DNA of 37,495 bases from a virus. Of this stretch, positions 20,308 to 29,669 are shown piece after piece. Both the position numbers and the translations under genes were made by a program. The stretch lies in IMG/VR virus record IMGVR_UViG_3300020222_000082, positions 1 to 37,495 of that record; one strand, written 5' to 3'. The notes under the pieces were generated by a model, which saw only the letters and a program-made list of their open reading frames with translations, made no database searches and had not been told where the DNA came from. Each line of letters opens with the position of its first letter. Within the stretch, counting starts at the first letter, position 1.

Positions 20308-20717
20308 TGTTTAACCTCGGGGAATCTTAGATATGTGCTGACTTGTTGAACCCCAAGGGTTGTAAACATCATAATCAAAAATATATTTGTACTTGGATCT
20401 TCTAATTGTCTGAACGAAAGCGCGACGATCCAAATAAACTTCAAAAATAAACAGAAAACAAGCGCCGTGCGCATAATGCGCCAATAGTTAAAATATAGCG
20501 AAGTTAACAAAGCCGCACCTGCTGTGAAGAATAATATTCCCCAAAAGCGGTGTGTGAAAACGTCGTTAATTATGAAAAAGTCAAGAGTTTGAGCGATATC
20601 AGAATAAAGCCCAATACCTAAAGCGAGATTGAAAAAGCCGAAAATGCACACGCTGTCTGAGACCGCTTTATTGACGTCTTTCAATCGTGGGTATTCTAAA
20701 CTGATAAATTGTTTCAT
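20295..20717 (-). CDS. Multi-pass membrane protein of the lysis region
   Basis: A 140-aa protein with about four hydrophobic segments (VCIFGFFNLALGIGL, WGILFFTAGAALLTSLYF, ALVFCLFLKFIWIVAL, FLIMMFTTLGVQQV). Not recognised. I chose ATG 20717 because AAGGAA lies eight bases upstream. An in-frame ATG at 20810 would add 31 polar residues but has a poor RBS. It sits between the tail fibre gene and the coiled-coil membrane protein. Possible holin or phage membrane exclusion protein. Confidence 0.7.
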   Translation of the reverse strand: MKQFISLEYPRLKDVNKAVSDSVCIFGFFNLALGIGLYSDIAQTLDFFIINDVFTHRFWGILFFTAGAALLTSLYFNYWRIMRTALVFCLFLKFIWIVALSFRQLEDPSTNIFLIMMFTTLGVQQVSTYLRFPEVKQWKK

Positions 20718-20858
20718 GAGAAAATTCCTTCGCTTAATACCTTCAAACTGAGAGCTTCTTTTGGTTTTATCAGATCCGTTTTTATTTATATTATCCACTA
20801 GCATATCCATCTCAATTTTAACACATGAGTAGATTATATTACGATCTACGCACAGGCG

Positions 20859-22910
20859 CTAAGCGATACGCTTCCACAAGTAGCCTACTAGAGTACGTTG
20901 AATGTTATTATGGGGCTGACCCCCGCCATTAGTTGAGGTGGCTCTCGACTCCGAACCGCTTAAAGTTACCTCTCCTCTGCCACCCGCTACTCCACCACCG
21001 CCAGTAGCCCACGTTGAATTATTGCCACGATAATAAACCATATTTCCATCTGTTTGTAAGACTAGTCGTCCCGCCCCTGAACCTCTAGGAGCACTCGTTC
21101 CATACTGAGTGTGGTCATGTGGTGCAAGTTGTTCCTCAGTAAGCGTATGTGTGTCTGCACCAATAATAGTTCCTGCTGCCACATTGAATGGTGAGCCAGA
21201 TACATCAGATTTACCGCCGAGAACTACGCCTTTTAGTGCTACCCAAGTACCACCATAAACAGTCCCAGGATTTCTACTATCAGTTTCATTCCAGTAAGTA
21301 GAGCCAACAGGGTGAGCTGCTAGAAATATAAAGTCTCCGTTTCGCTCACCTGAAGCGTCAAACTGATCGGCTTTTACGCCAATTCCATCTGGCCCCGTTG
21401 ATAGTTTAGCGAGTAATGTATCATCTGCGCGCCTGAATGTAATTAAATCTTTATTTTCTTCATTACTAGTTGCTGCAATTACGTTAAACGGAAGTTTTGG
21501 GCCAATTTCAAATCGATCGGGATTATTTGAAACGCGCCCGAATGAAACAGCGCGACCTGATGAATGAAAGTCCATCATGGTGAATGCGGTAGGAACAGCG
21601 ATTGGATATTGTGTCGTTGAGAAAAAGTCTGTTGCTTCAAGAACAAAGTCGTATGGGCTATCAACGTCAATTCCAGGAATAAGCATAACGTCGTCATTAA
21701 GATCAAGCGCGTACTCACCAAATGGACCTGTACCGGTTGGAGTTATCGGAATCTCGGTCCAAGTTGTCGCACTTCGCTTTTTATATTTAAGTTTAAACGA
21801 CGCAGTGTTTTCATTTCGAAGCGGCGCGATTAAACCACCTGGATAAATAACAACATGATCGCCGTCTTCGTCCCAAGCTCCAGCACTATCGGCGCGAGAA
21901 AAAGCCATAGTTACAAATGGATCAACATATTCTTCAACTTCAATCATTTCGTAAGTCAAGCCGTCTTGTGATCTTGCGCGAGAGTCAATTGCTATAAATC
22001 CAACGAAACGCAGCCCACCAATAGGAAGTAGCGGAGATGTTGCTGTTGATTGTTGGCCATCTGATAACCAATCTTCAAATAAGAATGTCGTGAAAGCGAG
22101 TGTGCTTCCGTATGCACCTTGCGCAGTCATAGAAAGCGCTAATTGTGATTTATTTTGAATGAAAAATGAAAAGTGATCTGCGACTTCCGGGTTTGCTTCT
22201 GTAATTGAATAATCGGTGATCGTCGGCTTAAATGTTGGCGTGTTAGGAATATTTGCGGTAAAACCTCTTGACTTCGTCCCGATAACATGCCCGCCTGATT
22301 TTGTTTGAACTGTAATTGTACCGGTTCCGCTAGTATGATTCGGACGTCTCGTCGCGATCGAATTCGGAATTGCCCAAACAACAGATGATCCGGCATTTTC
22401 AGCAATAACACCACTCGCGCCGTTAAAACTATACGTGACACGGTGCGTAAAGCTTCCACTCGCTCGCGGCAGACTGATTGTCGTATTTGTTCCAATCGTA
22501 ATAGTCTGAGCCATGCTTGGCGTCGTTGCGCGCGGGATTGTTGGAAGATTCCAAGAACCTGAAACTGAGCGATTTCCATAACTATAAAGCCAACCATTTA
22601 TATGCGCCCCGAATGCACCAGTTCCATCAGCATTGTGTTGAACTGTAACTGTGCCTGATCGAAGTTGCGTTGTACCAAAAATATTACTCCACGCGCCTCC
22701 AGGAATTCCCTGGTTGTGCACGTTACCGCCATCAATTCGAACTGCGTTCAAATACCATAAATCCCAACGAGCAATTGCAAGGCCGGCGCGCCACGAGATT
22801 GTTGACGTATTGTTCGCGATGTTTTGTGAGACGAGATTCCACTCAACATAAAAACGCGAGTTTTTACCCGCAGGTGCAGCCGTTTCAATTCGTCCACTTC
22901 GTGAAGACAT
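20859..22910 (-). CDS. Tail fibre / receptor-binding protein, DUF859-like
   Basis: A 683-aa structural protein. Residues about 1-130 are rich in Trp, Asn and Gly, with repeated beta strands like the DUF859 minor structural proteins of streptococcal phages. The middle contains more beta-rich repeats (NPDRFEIGPKLPFNV). The C-terminal 130 residues look like a tail-collar or tip domain: AAHPVGSTYWNETDSRNPGT, GGTWVALKG, then HTLTEEQLAPHDH and PHNNIQRTLVGYLWKR. Such C-termini form trimeric receptor-binding tips. Location just after the Tal gene supports a baseplate or fibre role. Confidence 0.85.
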   Translation of the reverse strand: MSSRSGRIETAAPAGKNSRFYVEWNLVSQNIANNTSTISWRAGLAIARWDLWYLNAVRIDGGNVHNQGIPGGAWSNIFGTTQLRSGTVTVQHNADGTGAFGAHINGWLYSYGNRSVSGSWNLPTIPRATTPSMAQTITIGTNTTISLPRASGSFTHRVTYSFNGASGVIAENAGSSVVWAIPNSIATRRPNHTSGTGTITVQTKSGGHVIGTKSRGFTANIPNTPTFKPTITDYSITEANPEVADHFSFFIQNKSQLALSMTAQGAYGSTLAFTTFLFEDWLSDGQQSTATSPLLPIGGLRFVGFIAIDSRARSQDGLTYEMIEVEEYVDPFVTMAFSRADSAGAWDEDGDHVVIYPGGLIAPLRNENTASFKLKYKKRSATTWTEIPITPTGTGPFGEYALDLNDDVMLIPGIDVDSPYDFVLEATDFFSTTQYPIAVPTAFTMMDFHSSGRAVSFGRVSNNPDRFEIGPKLPFNVIAATSNEENKDLITFRRADDTLLAKLSTGPDGIGVKADQFDASGERNGDFIFLAAHPVGSTYWNETDSRNPGTVYGGTWVALKGVVLGGKSDVSGSPFNVAAGTIIGADTHTLTEEQLAPHDHTQYGTSAPRGSGAGRLVLQTDGNMVYYRGNNSTWATGGGGVAGGRGEVTLSGSESRATSTNGGGQPHNNIQRTLVGYLWKRIA

Positions 22911-22911
22911 A

Positions 22912-24552
22912 TTAGTTTCCGTTTCCTATCATATTGAAGCTCAAGTTTCCATTATCGCGCGGTGTGAAAGCAAACCGGCCAATCTGTAGTGAATCGAGAA
23001 TATTTGCGTCAGTGATATAGAGTTTATTATTACTCATATACGCGACTTCTGCGCCAGCTTGTAAAAAGCTAATTCGATTGTTTTGGATTCGAAGTGCAAG
23101 CTCGTTATTCACTTCTCCTAATATAATATCACCACCTTGAAAACGGATATACTTAACGAGCTCTTCAAAGCGTGTTTTTGTGTCGCCGTCAATACTTGAT
23201 ATTTGACTTTGGAGCGAGTTAAACGTAAAGTTTACGCTTTCACTGGTTTGTTCAACTATTGTGCTCAAGTGAGTCATATCAATCGCATGATTTTCTTTTG
23301 AAACGAATTCTTCTGAAACTGTCGCGAGAATACTATCCTCAGTTTGAACAAGACTTGAGCTCAAGTTTCGAATCACTTCAATGATTTGTGATGACGTCGA
23401 TATAGTCGTCGAATTGTTCTCAAGAAGATTCACACGCTTGCCTAAACTCGTATCACGTTGCGTAAATGTACCGTAGTCAGATCCGACTGTGATACTGTTC
23501 GCACCCGGATTGAGCAAATCAGTCGTCATTTTTGTAACGAGTAGCGTTCCATCGATCCCATGTTTATCGCTTTTGACTTTCACATACTCAAGAAAACGAA
23601 AACTGTCGGCAGCAAGACCAAGCTTTTTAAGATCAACTGCGCGAAGCTCGATCGAATCAAGCGGGTTTACCATAGCCGCAAGATCACGAAGCCCTGCGGT
23701 TTTCAACTGCGCCGGCGTCGTTATATTGTCGTGCGTTACAGTTCTAAAAATATGGCTTTCAAGTCCGAGCGCAATGCGCGCGTCTTCGTCTGCAAGATAA
23801 TCAAGTCCGTCATTTACAGTTTCAATTGTTATCCGGGTTTGATTATCACCCTCTTCGTCGCTTACGTTCGCACCAAGTGGAATCACAGCCGTCGCGATAT
23901 CAGAACCACGCGAGAAACGCATAAGATCGAGCATATTTTCACCAAGCTCAATCGTTTGATCGCTAATATAAGGACTATCTTCAAGATAGTCAATATAGCG
24001 CACACCTGCGCTTTTTCGAACGATTATGTGCCCACCAAGTAGAGTAGGAAGTTTGCTCAATACTTCATCAAGTGTTGAAGGATAACCGCTTGAGGCTCGA
24101 ACAATTAAGTTGTTCGGATCTACGACAGTAACTTCGCCAATCTCAAATTGTTTATCTGGGCCAACTTGTTCGTTGTGTCGATCAATAAGCATTGTGAGAT
24201 ATGCCTCGACGCCAAAATCATCTTCTGGCGCGGAGTTCGCACCCCAACTATAAGGACGCACGACGCTATCTGCGAGATAAGTCAATTCGCTTTCACATTC
24301 GAACATTTTCACGTTATCAATATCGTTATTTATATCAATTATTCGTCCACCGAAAATGCGAGCTGTACCATCGAACACTTCGATTTCAGTTACAAGCTTT
24401 TGCAGTTGATTGATTAGAGGGTGATCCGGCTCAAGCGAAAACGTAAAACTAGAGGCTGCATTATCTTCCTCTTCAAGCACGGCTGAAAGAACCGCGAGCT
24501 CTTCAACTCTCGGATCGTAAAGTATATATCCATTCGCTCTAATTGTATACAT
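22912..24552 (-). CDS. Tail-associated baseplate hub protein (Tal-like)
   Basis: A 546-aa protein. The N-terminal 370 residues have the beta-rich organisation of gp27/Tal hub proteins (MYTIRANGYILYDPRVEELA; PLGANVSDEEGDNQT). The C-terminal part has a coiled segment (about 400-470, STSSQIIEVIRNLSSSLVQT) and a beta end that often attaches fibres. It would cap the tail tube, and sits directly after Dit and before the fibre gene. No peptidase or muramidase motif was seen in its C-terminus, so cell-wall degradation is not implied. Confidence 0.85.
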   Translation of the reverse strand: MYTIRANGYILYDPRVEELAVLSAVLEEEDNAASSFTFSLEPDHPLINQLQKLVTEIEVFDGTARIFGGRIIDINNDIDNVKMFECESELTYLADSVVRPYSWGANSAPEDDFGVEAYLTMLIDRHNEQVGPDKQFEIGEVTVVDPNNLIVRASSGYPSTLDEVLSKLPTLLGGHIIVRKSAGVRYIDYLEDSPYISDQTIELGENMLDLMRFSRGSDIATAVIPLGANVSDEEGDNQTRITIETVNDGLDYLADEDARIALGLESHIFRTVTHDNITTPAQLKTAGLRDLAAMVNPLDSIELRAVDLKKLGLAADSFRFLEYVKVKSDKHGIDGTLLVTKMTTDLLNPGANSITVGSDYGTFTQRDTSLGKRVNLLENNSTTISTSSQIIEVIRNLSSSLVQTEDSILATVSEEFVSKENHAIDMTHLSTIVEQTSESVNFTFNSLQSQISSIDGDTKTRFEELVKYIRFQGGDIILGEVNNELALRIQNNRISFLQAGAEVAYMSNNKLYITDANILDSLQIGRFAFTPRDNGNLSFNMIGNGN

Positions 24553-25221
24553 CTATAAAATAGCCTCTTGATAAATAAACTTTACAGTCGTTCCTTCTGC
24601 GGCGTTAATAGTTACAGGGCTGCGGCCAGGCTCGAGAATAAAGTCGGTGAACTTAAACTCACCAGCAGACACGTTTTGCGTCACACTGTTAATCGTTATA
24701 GACGCAGGAGCGTCCGTAATTATGCGAGGTATAGTTCGGCGCCTTTCGTTCTTTAGAACGCGCGAGAGCGTACCCTCTGCGGGTAAAACAACTTGCACGA
24801 CTGTCTCTTTATTTTTATATCGCCATGGATCACAATTAACAGATACGTCGAGCTCTGCAGTTGCTTGACCGCGCGTGAAGTTTCCGGTTGAGACGCGCCC
24901 GAGTAAATAGTGAGATTGATCGTGTGGAAGCGTAATCGGAAGTTTGAGACCGTTACAAAAGTTTTCAACATCTTGCCTCAGATGTTCCCATTCAGTTTCA
25001 GCAGCGATAAACACGAGCTTAAAGTTGAGCTCGCGCCTGTTATAGCGCGGCTCACCTGAAAGCACATCAGTTATGTCGATTGATCCATCTCGAGCAGGAA
25101 CCTCAAGATATGCTGTTTTTGGTTTTGCGGCAGAGAGATTCCAACCAGATCCAAGCAACGCACCCCAAGCCTCGAAACTCCATTTGTTTCCGATCTTTAT
25201 TTGTGGGCGGTTATTATACAT
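24553..25221 (-). CDS. Distal tail protein (Dit)
   Basis: This 222-aa protein forms the hexameric ring linking tail tube to baseplate. The N-terminal half has the Dit pattern: YLEVPARDGSIDITDVLSGE followed by RYNRRELNFKLVF. The C-terminal domain is beta-rich, from VSVNCDPWRYKNKE onward. Gene order tape measure, Dit, Tal is the norm in siphophages of Gram-positive hosts. The ATG overlaps the tape-measure stop by one base. Confidence 0.9.
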   Translation of the reverse strand: MYNNRPQIKIGNKWSFEAWGALLGSGWNLSAAKPKTAYLEVPARDGSIDITDVLSGEPRYNRRELNFKLVFIAAETEWEHLRQDVENFCNGLKLPITLPHDQSHYLLGRVSTGNFTRGQATAELDVSVNCDPWRYKNKETVVQVVLPAEGTLSRVLKNERRRTIPRIITDAPASITINSVTQNVSAGEFKFTDFILEPGRSPVTINAAEGTTVKFIYQEAIL

Positions 25222-27527
25222 TATGGCGTTACTCCTCTACGGCGACGATTCGCGTCTTTTTCTAGTGCTTTATCGATTTTCTTTCGGATCGCTCCTACAA
25301 GTTCACCTGAGTCGAGTAGCACGCTCAAGCTCTTCTGATCTTCTCTGAGTCCTCGGATTTCAGCGAGCAGCGCCTCAAGCACAACTGACTCATCTGATCC
25401 CATTGTATCAGCGATACCGGCTCCGATCTTACCCAAAACTTCTCGTGTTAGAGGAAGGATCGCCTCGTCACCTGCTTCACCCCCGACCATCGCAGTCGAT
25501 CCGTTCATTCCAAATAACGTCGGTTTTGTCATGATTCCACCGAGCTTGTGAAAGCTTACATCGAGACTCGGAATTGTGCCTTTTAGAAGATCGCCAATTT
25601 TCCAACCAGCAGGCCTGATTCCGAATTTCGGCATAGGAATCTTCGGCCAGCTGATTCTGAAATTAAAGAATCCCTTAATCGCGTCGATCGCACGTTTCAC
25701 GATATCTTTTGCGGTATTGATCGGGCCTTCAATCGCATTCTTTATCGCATTCCAGACAGATGTAACTGTGTTTTTTATACCATTAAACACATTTGTTATT
25801 GTGTTTCTGATTGTGTTTACAACAGGCGTGATGAAGCTTACGATTGAATTCCAAACAGCTGTGAAAGTTGTTTTAATAGCGTTCCAAACAGAGTTCCATG
25901 TTTGCTTTATTGCATTTACAACATTTGTAATAGTAGTTTTTATGAACTCAATGATCGGAGTGAAGAACGCGACGATTCCTTCCCAAACAGCGATGAAGAA
26001 GTTGCTTATCGCAGTCCAAACGCTTTCCCAGAGCGGTAAGATGAAGTCGAGCACAGCTGTGATTATGGTTTTAACCATCTCGATGTAAAGAGTGATACCA
26101 GCGACGATCAAATTCCAGACGAATGTAACGACTGCCATCAGACCATTCCAGAACAATCCCCAGAGCGCCATAAGCGGCTGAATCAATATAGTGTTGATTA
26201 TTGCGAGCGGAATGCCAATAGCGATTGTTAGGAAGTCAAGGAAGAGCTGCCAGATTGTTTGGAATGTCGCAACGATTCCATTCCATATTCCGGTGAAGAA
26301 GTTAGCAATTCCTGTCCAAACTGATGTCCAGTAAGCCATTAGCCCGCCCCATATAGTTGTGAAAAACTCAGCAATTGCAGTCCAGGCTGTGATCGCAACA
26401 TTCTTGACCCAATCCCAGTTTGCGATGATAAGCGCTGCCGCACCTACGACAGCCGCGATAATAAGACCAATCGGACCGAGTGCCATCAACCAACCAGCCA
26501 TCATTTTCGCACCAGCGGCAAGCGCCTTAACACCTGCGAGCGTCTGAAGTTGGATATATCGCAACATCGCAGGAATCAATAGCGCGGTGATCACAATCGC
26601 GATGTTCTTGATAAGCGTTTGGTTTTCACCGATCCACCTGATAACTTTTCCAAATCCGTCAAGGAATGCACTCACAAATGCGACGATCTCATCAGAGTTT
26701 TCATCGAGCCAATTTGTCATTCCAACGAAGAAGTCTTTGACTTTTGGCATGATATCTTTTACGACAGCAGCACCAACGCGAGAAGCTGCAGCTTGCATAT
26801 TCGCAAATGCGCCGGTTGTTGTGTCGCCCATAGTAAGCGCAGCTGTACCAACACCTTTTTCCATAGCTCGAGCAAACGTCGCGAAGTCGATTTCACCCTT
26901 AGACGCCATCTCTGAAGCTTTTTCAGCCGTAACACCCATTTCATCAGCTAGGAACTGAAGCGCAGGAATACCGCGATCGTGAAGCTGATTGATCACGTCC
27001 ATTTGAACTTTGTTTGAGGTCGCGACTTTATTGAAAATCGCACCCATCTCACCCATGTCTGCACCCGCAAGCGCAGCAGAGTTCGCGACGGTTTTAAGCA
27101 CGCCCTCGAGTTGTTGTCCCGGTTTAATACCCGCAGCGACGGCATTTGCAGCCGTTGTCGCGGCGGCGTCTAATCCAAAAGCAGTACCCTTGACGGAGGC
27201 AAGTGCATTGCTCATGATTAGATCGACAGATTCTCCAGCGTGCCCGAGCCCTCGAAGTTTCGCCTCGGCGTTCTCAATATTAAGAGCTCGAGTAATACCA
27301 CCCTTTAACGCGAAGGTAGCGGCTGCCGTAGCGACACCCGCTAAAATACCTCCAACTTTGAGCACGTTGTTTCCGGCGCGAATAATACTATCATCAACTT
27401 TTTTCTGAAAAGTTAAAGCCTTCTGAGTTTTCTTACCTTTCTCAGCAGTTTTGTCTAACGCGTCATCGGCGGGCTTGGTATTTACGCCAAGCGTTCCGAA
27501 TAGCTTAAATACTTCGCCCATCGCCAT
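25221..27527 (-). CDS. Tape measure protein
   Basis: This 768-aa protein sets tail length. The N-terminal domain (about 60-280, LKGGITRALNIENAEAKLRG onward) matches TP901-type tail tape-measure cores. A long hydrophobic middle (about 300-560) contains repeated Trp-rich segments such as WNGIVATFQTIW. A C-terminal compact domain ends in basic residues. At about 1.5 angstrom per residue the tail would be roughly 110-120 nm. The gene follows the tail-assembly chaperones and overlaps their C-terminal frame, the usual arrangement. Confidence 0.93.
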   Translation of the reverse strand: MAMGEVFKLFGTLGVNTKPADDALDKTAEKGKKTQKALTFQKKVDDSIIRAGNNVLKVGGILAGVATAAATFALKGGITRALNIENAEAKLRGLGHAGESVDLIMSNALASVKGTAFGLDAAATTAANAVAAGIKPGQQLEGVLKTVANSAALAGADMGEMGAIFNKVATSNKVQMDVINQLHDRGIPALQFLADEMGVTAEKASEMASKGEIDFATFARAMEKGVGTAALTMGDTTTGAFANMQAAASRVGAAVVKDIMPKVKDFFVGMTNWLDENSDEIVAFVSAFLDGFGKVIRWIGENQTLIKNIAIVITALLIPAMLRYIQLQTLAGVKALAAGAKMMAGWLMALGPIGLIIAAVVGAAALIIANWDWVKNVAITAWTAIAEFFTTIWGGLMAYWTSVWTGIANFFTGIWNGIVATFQTIWQLFLDFLTIAIGIPLAIINTILIQPLMALWGLFWNGLMAVVTFVWNLIVAGITLYIEMVKTIITAVLDFILPLWESVWTAISNFFIAVWEGIVAFFTPIIEFIKTTITNVVNAIKQTWNSVWNAIKTTFTAVWNSIVSFITPVVNTIRNTITNVFNGIKNTVTSVWNAIKNAIEGPINTAKDIVKRAIDAIKGFFNFRISWPKIPMPKFGIRPAGWKIGDLLKGTIPSLDVSFHKLGGIMTKPTLFGMNGSTAMVGGEAGDEAILPLTREVLGKIGAGIADTMGSDESVVLEALLAEIRGLREDQKSLSVLLDSGELVGAIRKKIDKALEKDANRRRRGVTP

Positions 27528-27897
27528 TTTTCATTTCCTTACGTGCTTTTATAAACTGGCCAGCAAACTTAATTTGTTCAGTTTCTTGTTCTTTTGAAGG
27601 AACTTTCGCTTTCTTATTGATAGCGCGAATTTGAGCATTTTGCTTGGCCATTTTCTTATATTCTTCGAATCCGAGACTTTTCTCGTTTTTACCTTCACCC
27701 TTGGTCGGTTTTCGGTGCAACCAAGTTTCCCAGATGAGGTCGTCTTGCTGTTTATCAAAGAGATATAATATGAAGTCAACTGCGCCGGGCAGTGAGTATG
27801 TTCGCAAAACCGCTTTCGGATCTGCGAACTTTTCCCACAAAAAAGCTTTTAGTTGGTGCTCGCCGTCTCGTCCGTCATTAAGGACGCGGCTGAGGTA
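27505..27897 (-). CDS. Tail assembly chaperone, C-terminal extension made by -1 frameshift
   Basis: This frame contains WEKFADPKAVLRTYSLPGAV and ends with a Lys-rich tail, like the T part of the G/GT pair. It has no ATG or RBS; the only start is a TTG at 27840. The -1 frame is open from just before 27897 across the stop of the first chaperone, reading YLSRVLNDGRDGEHQLKAFL into this sequence. A run of five T (GTT TTT A, 27902-27896) is the likely slip point. A -1 slip there would give a fusion of about 242 aa with residues 1-112 of the first chaperone. Confidence 0.75.
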   Translation of the reverse strand, partial: YLSRVLNDGRDGEHQLKAFLWEKFADPKAVLRTYSLPGAVDFILYLFDKQQDDLIWETWLHRKPTKGEGKNEKSLGFEEYKKMAKQNAQIRAINKKAKVPSKEQETEQIKFAGQFIKARKEMKNGDGRSI

Positions 27898-28232
27898 AAA
27901 ACTTCTTTAATTTCCGGATTCTTAAAGAGTTGAATGACAAGTTTCGTATACTCAGCAGCACCGAGGTTTTTAATTTCCTCGATATCTTTTTCAGTCAAAT
28001 CTGAAAGCAGTGAATTGATATCTTCTTTCACAACCATGATGTTGCGTAGCACCTGCTGAAGCAGAGACGCCATGACATTCATTCCACGCTTTTGGATCTG
28101 AGCTTCAGTCAGCTTTTTATCCTCACCACTGAATTCGTTAAATACTTTTACGAGTTCATCTTTGAGTTCAAGTTTACCGAGAATGCTTAGGACCGTAAAA
28201 ACGTCATCACCTCTTAAGTTTCGAATTTCCAT
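27849..28232 (-). CDS. Tail assembly chaperone (G-like)
   Basis: A 127-aa, helical and acidic protein following the major tail protein, the position of lambda gpG-like chaperones that coat the tape measure during tail assembly. It starts MEIRNLRGDDVFTVLSILGK. The last codons run through a T-rich slip region, so a fraction of ribosomes would shift -1 and make the longer fusion. RBS GGAGGAAG overlaps the motif AATCCGCGGAGG. Confidence 0.85.
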   Translation of the reverse strand: MEIRNLRGDDVFTVLSILGKLELKDELVKVFNEFSGEDKKLTEAQIQKRGMNVMASLLQQVLRNIMVVKEDINSLLSDLTEKDIEEIKNLGAAEYTKLVIQLFKNPEIKEVFTSAASLMTDETASTN

Positions 28233-28268
28233 ATTATATCTTCCTCCGCGGATTCTTTAATTTTATTG

Positions 28269-28880
28269 TTATGGTGTTTCAGGTTCTTCAGTTGCGCCTG
28301 GAGGGTAGTAGATTGTCCATGGGAACTCATCTGCAGCCAGTTGCTCAAATGAAGCGTGAGCGGTTATAACTTGCTCGATCACAGCCTCGTTGTTGTCCTC
28401 GGTTGTGATGTTCATTGGAGAAGTTACAAGCCCGTTATCAAGAAGGAAGATAATCGGTTTTTTAGTTCCGTTGTGTACACCGACGACAGCGATTGTTGGA
28501 ATGTAATCACTCTCTTCAACGTAGCGCTTACTCTTGATTTTCTTGTAACCAGCTGGAGCCTCTTCTTCAGTTGCGTCTGTCATCGTTCCGTTCAAAGATC
28601 GGCGAAGTGCTTCAGCTGAAAGCTCCTTGAGGTTAATTGTTGCGTTTGCGGTCGCAGATTCGAGAACCTTAAGACCAACAACGTCCATGTGTCCGGTGCC
28701 GTCAACTTCAGGTTTTCGGTAAGTCTGCTCAATATTTACGCTTACACCACCACTAGTGGCGCCAACAAGCGTTCCAGTAAATTCGCCAGCTGCGAATTCA
28801 ACGTCTGTAAAGACGGTTGCAGAGTCGATCATGAAGTTTTCGACGCTGTTTTTGGTATAGCCGGTTTTAGCTAGTGCCAT
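28269..28880 (-). CDS. Major tail protein
   Basis: A 203-aa tube subunit. The opening ALAKTGYTKNSVENFMIDSA and GTLVGATSGGVSVNIEQTYR are typical of phi13/TP901-type tail tube proteins. The body is beta-rich, ending with a Pro/Glu tail. I take ATG 28880, preceded by AAAGGAC, over ATG 28901, which lies in the end of the upstream gene without an RBS. It polymerises into hexameric rings. Followed by the chaperone pair. Confidence 0.88.
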   Translation of the reverse strand: MALAKTGYTKNSVENFMIDSATVFTDVEFAAGEFTGTLVGATSGGVSVNIEQTYRKPEVDGTGHMDVVGLKVLESATANATINLKELSAEALRRSLNGTMTDATEEEAPAGYKKIKSKRYVEESDYIPTIAVVGVHNGTKKPIIFLLDNGLVTSPMNITTEDNNEAVIEQVITAHASFEQLAADEFPWTIYYPPGATEEPETP

Positions 28881-29256
28881 AATTTTTTGTCCTTTCATCA
28901 ACTTTCACGTTAAAGGTTATGTTTCTTCTATGCAAGTCCGGCACGAGCGTCGGCACGTCCATGCTAGACCCGAAGCTGTAGATCAAATTGAGATCTGTTG
29001 TAAGGTTGCGTCGAAACTTCAATGCGTCCTTGAGCTTCTCTTCTAATTTTACTACACTTAGCGCGCTTGTGCCATTGCCAAAGATGTCGATATCTAAAAT
29101 GTAATTTTCTTGATTTCGATCTCCTGTCGGCTCAACCGCAACGCTATATGTAAGATATGGATACTTGATCGTTTTCTTTCGGTTCATACCATAAAAACTA
29201 TCAGCGTGGATTGCGCGCAGAGTTGAAGTGATTTGTTGTAGTACTTTTTCCATCAT
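28867..29256 (-). CDS. Tail completion/terminator protein
   Basis: A 129-aa protein in the position of the tail terminator, between HK97-gp10-like and major tail genes. Strand-rich segments YPYLTYSVAVEPTGDRNQEN and YILDIDIFG suit the fold of SPP1 gp17 and lambda gpU-like proteins that cap the tail tube and join it to the head. Identification is by order and general pattern. Confidence 0.75.
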   Translation of the reverse strand: MMEKVLQQITSTLRAIHADSFYGMNRKKTIKYPYLTYSVAVEPTGDRNQENYILDIDIFGNGTSALSVVKLEEKLKDALKFRRNLTTDLNLIYSFGSSMDVPTLVPDLHRRNITFNVKVDERTKNYGTS

Positions 29257-29669
29257 TTCCCCTTAAAGTTTGCGCCTAAATCGTCGGCCATCATATCTTG
29301 CACACGTTTTTTGTTTTTACGAAAAGACGTTCGAAGCGCAGGATTTGGCTTCATACCTTTCGTAAATCTCTTTTCACCATCTGGAGTTGTATACCACCAA
29401 CCACCTTTGCGGCCGGATCCGTTTTCGGCAAACTCACCTGTGCCGAATTCGTTATAGATAGCATAGTCCAGAGGTGATCCGATCTTGCTCGTGATTTCAC
29501 CGTCGTTCTCTTCAAGTTCGTGAGAGAAGCTATCGCTGAGAGCGCCGGTGTCTCTTCGAGAAAGCGTTTTGACTTGTCCAACAAGAACGAGTGATCCTTT
29601 CGTGAGCGCACCCTTGACAACCTGAGTCATCTGGCGGATCACCTGATCGCTATTGTCCTGGAAGTTCAC
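29253..29669 (-). CDS. HK97 gp10-like head-tail joining protein
   Basis: A 138-aa protein with recognisable family phrases: RRDTGALSDSF, then LDYAIYNEFGTGEFA, GWWY and FTKGMKPNPALRTSF. HK97 gp10-like proteins sit at the neck and help join head and tail. Small overlaps with both neighbouring genes. Confidence high because motif spacing matches the family well. Confidence 0.9.
   Translation of the reverse strand: MNFQDNSDQVIRQMTQVVKGALTKGSLVLVGQVKTLSRRDTGALSDSFSHELEENDGEITSKIGSPLDYAIYNEFGTGEFAENGSGRKGGWWYTTPDGEKRFTKGMKPNPALRTSFRKNKKRVQDMMADDLGANFKGK

Noticed and set aside
22912-24552. Tail-associated peptidoglycan hydrolase domain in the Tal-like protein
   Set aside because: No NlpC/P60, CHAP, lysozyme or metallopeptidase motif is visible in the C-terminal part.
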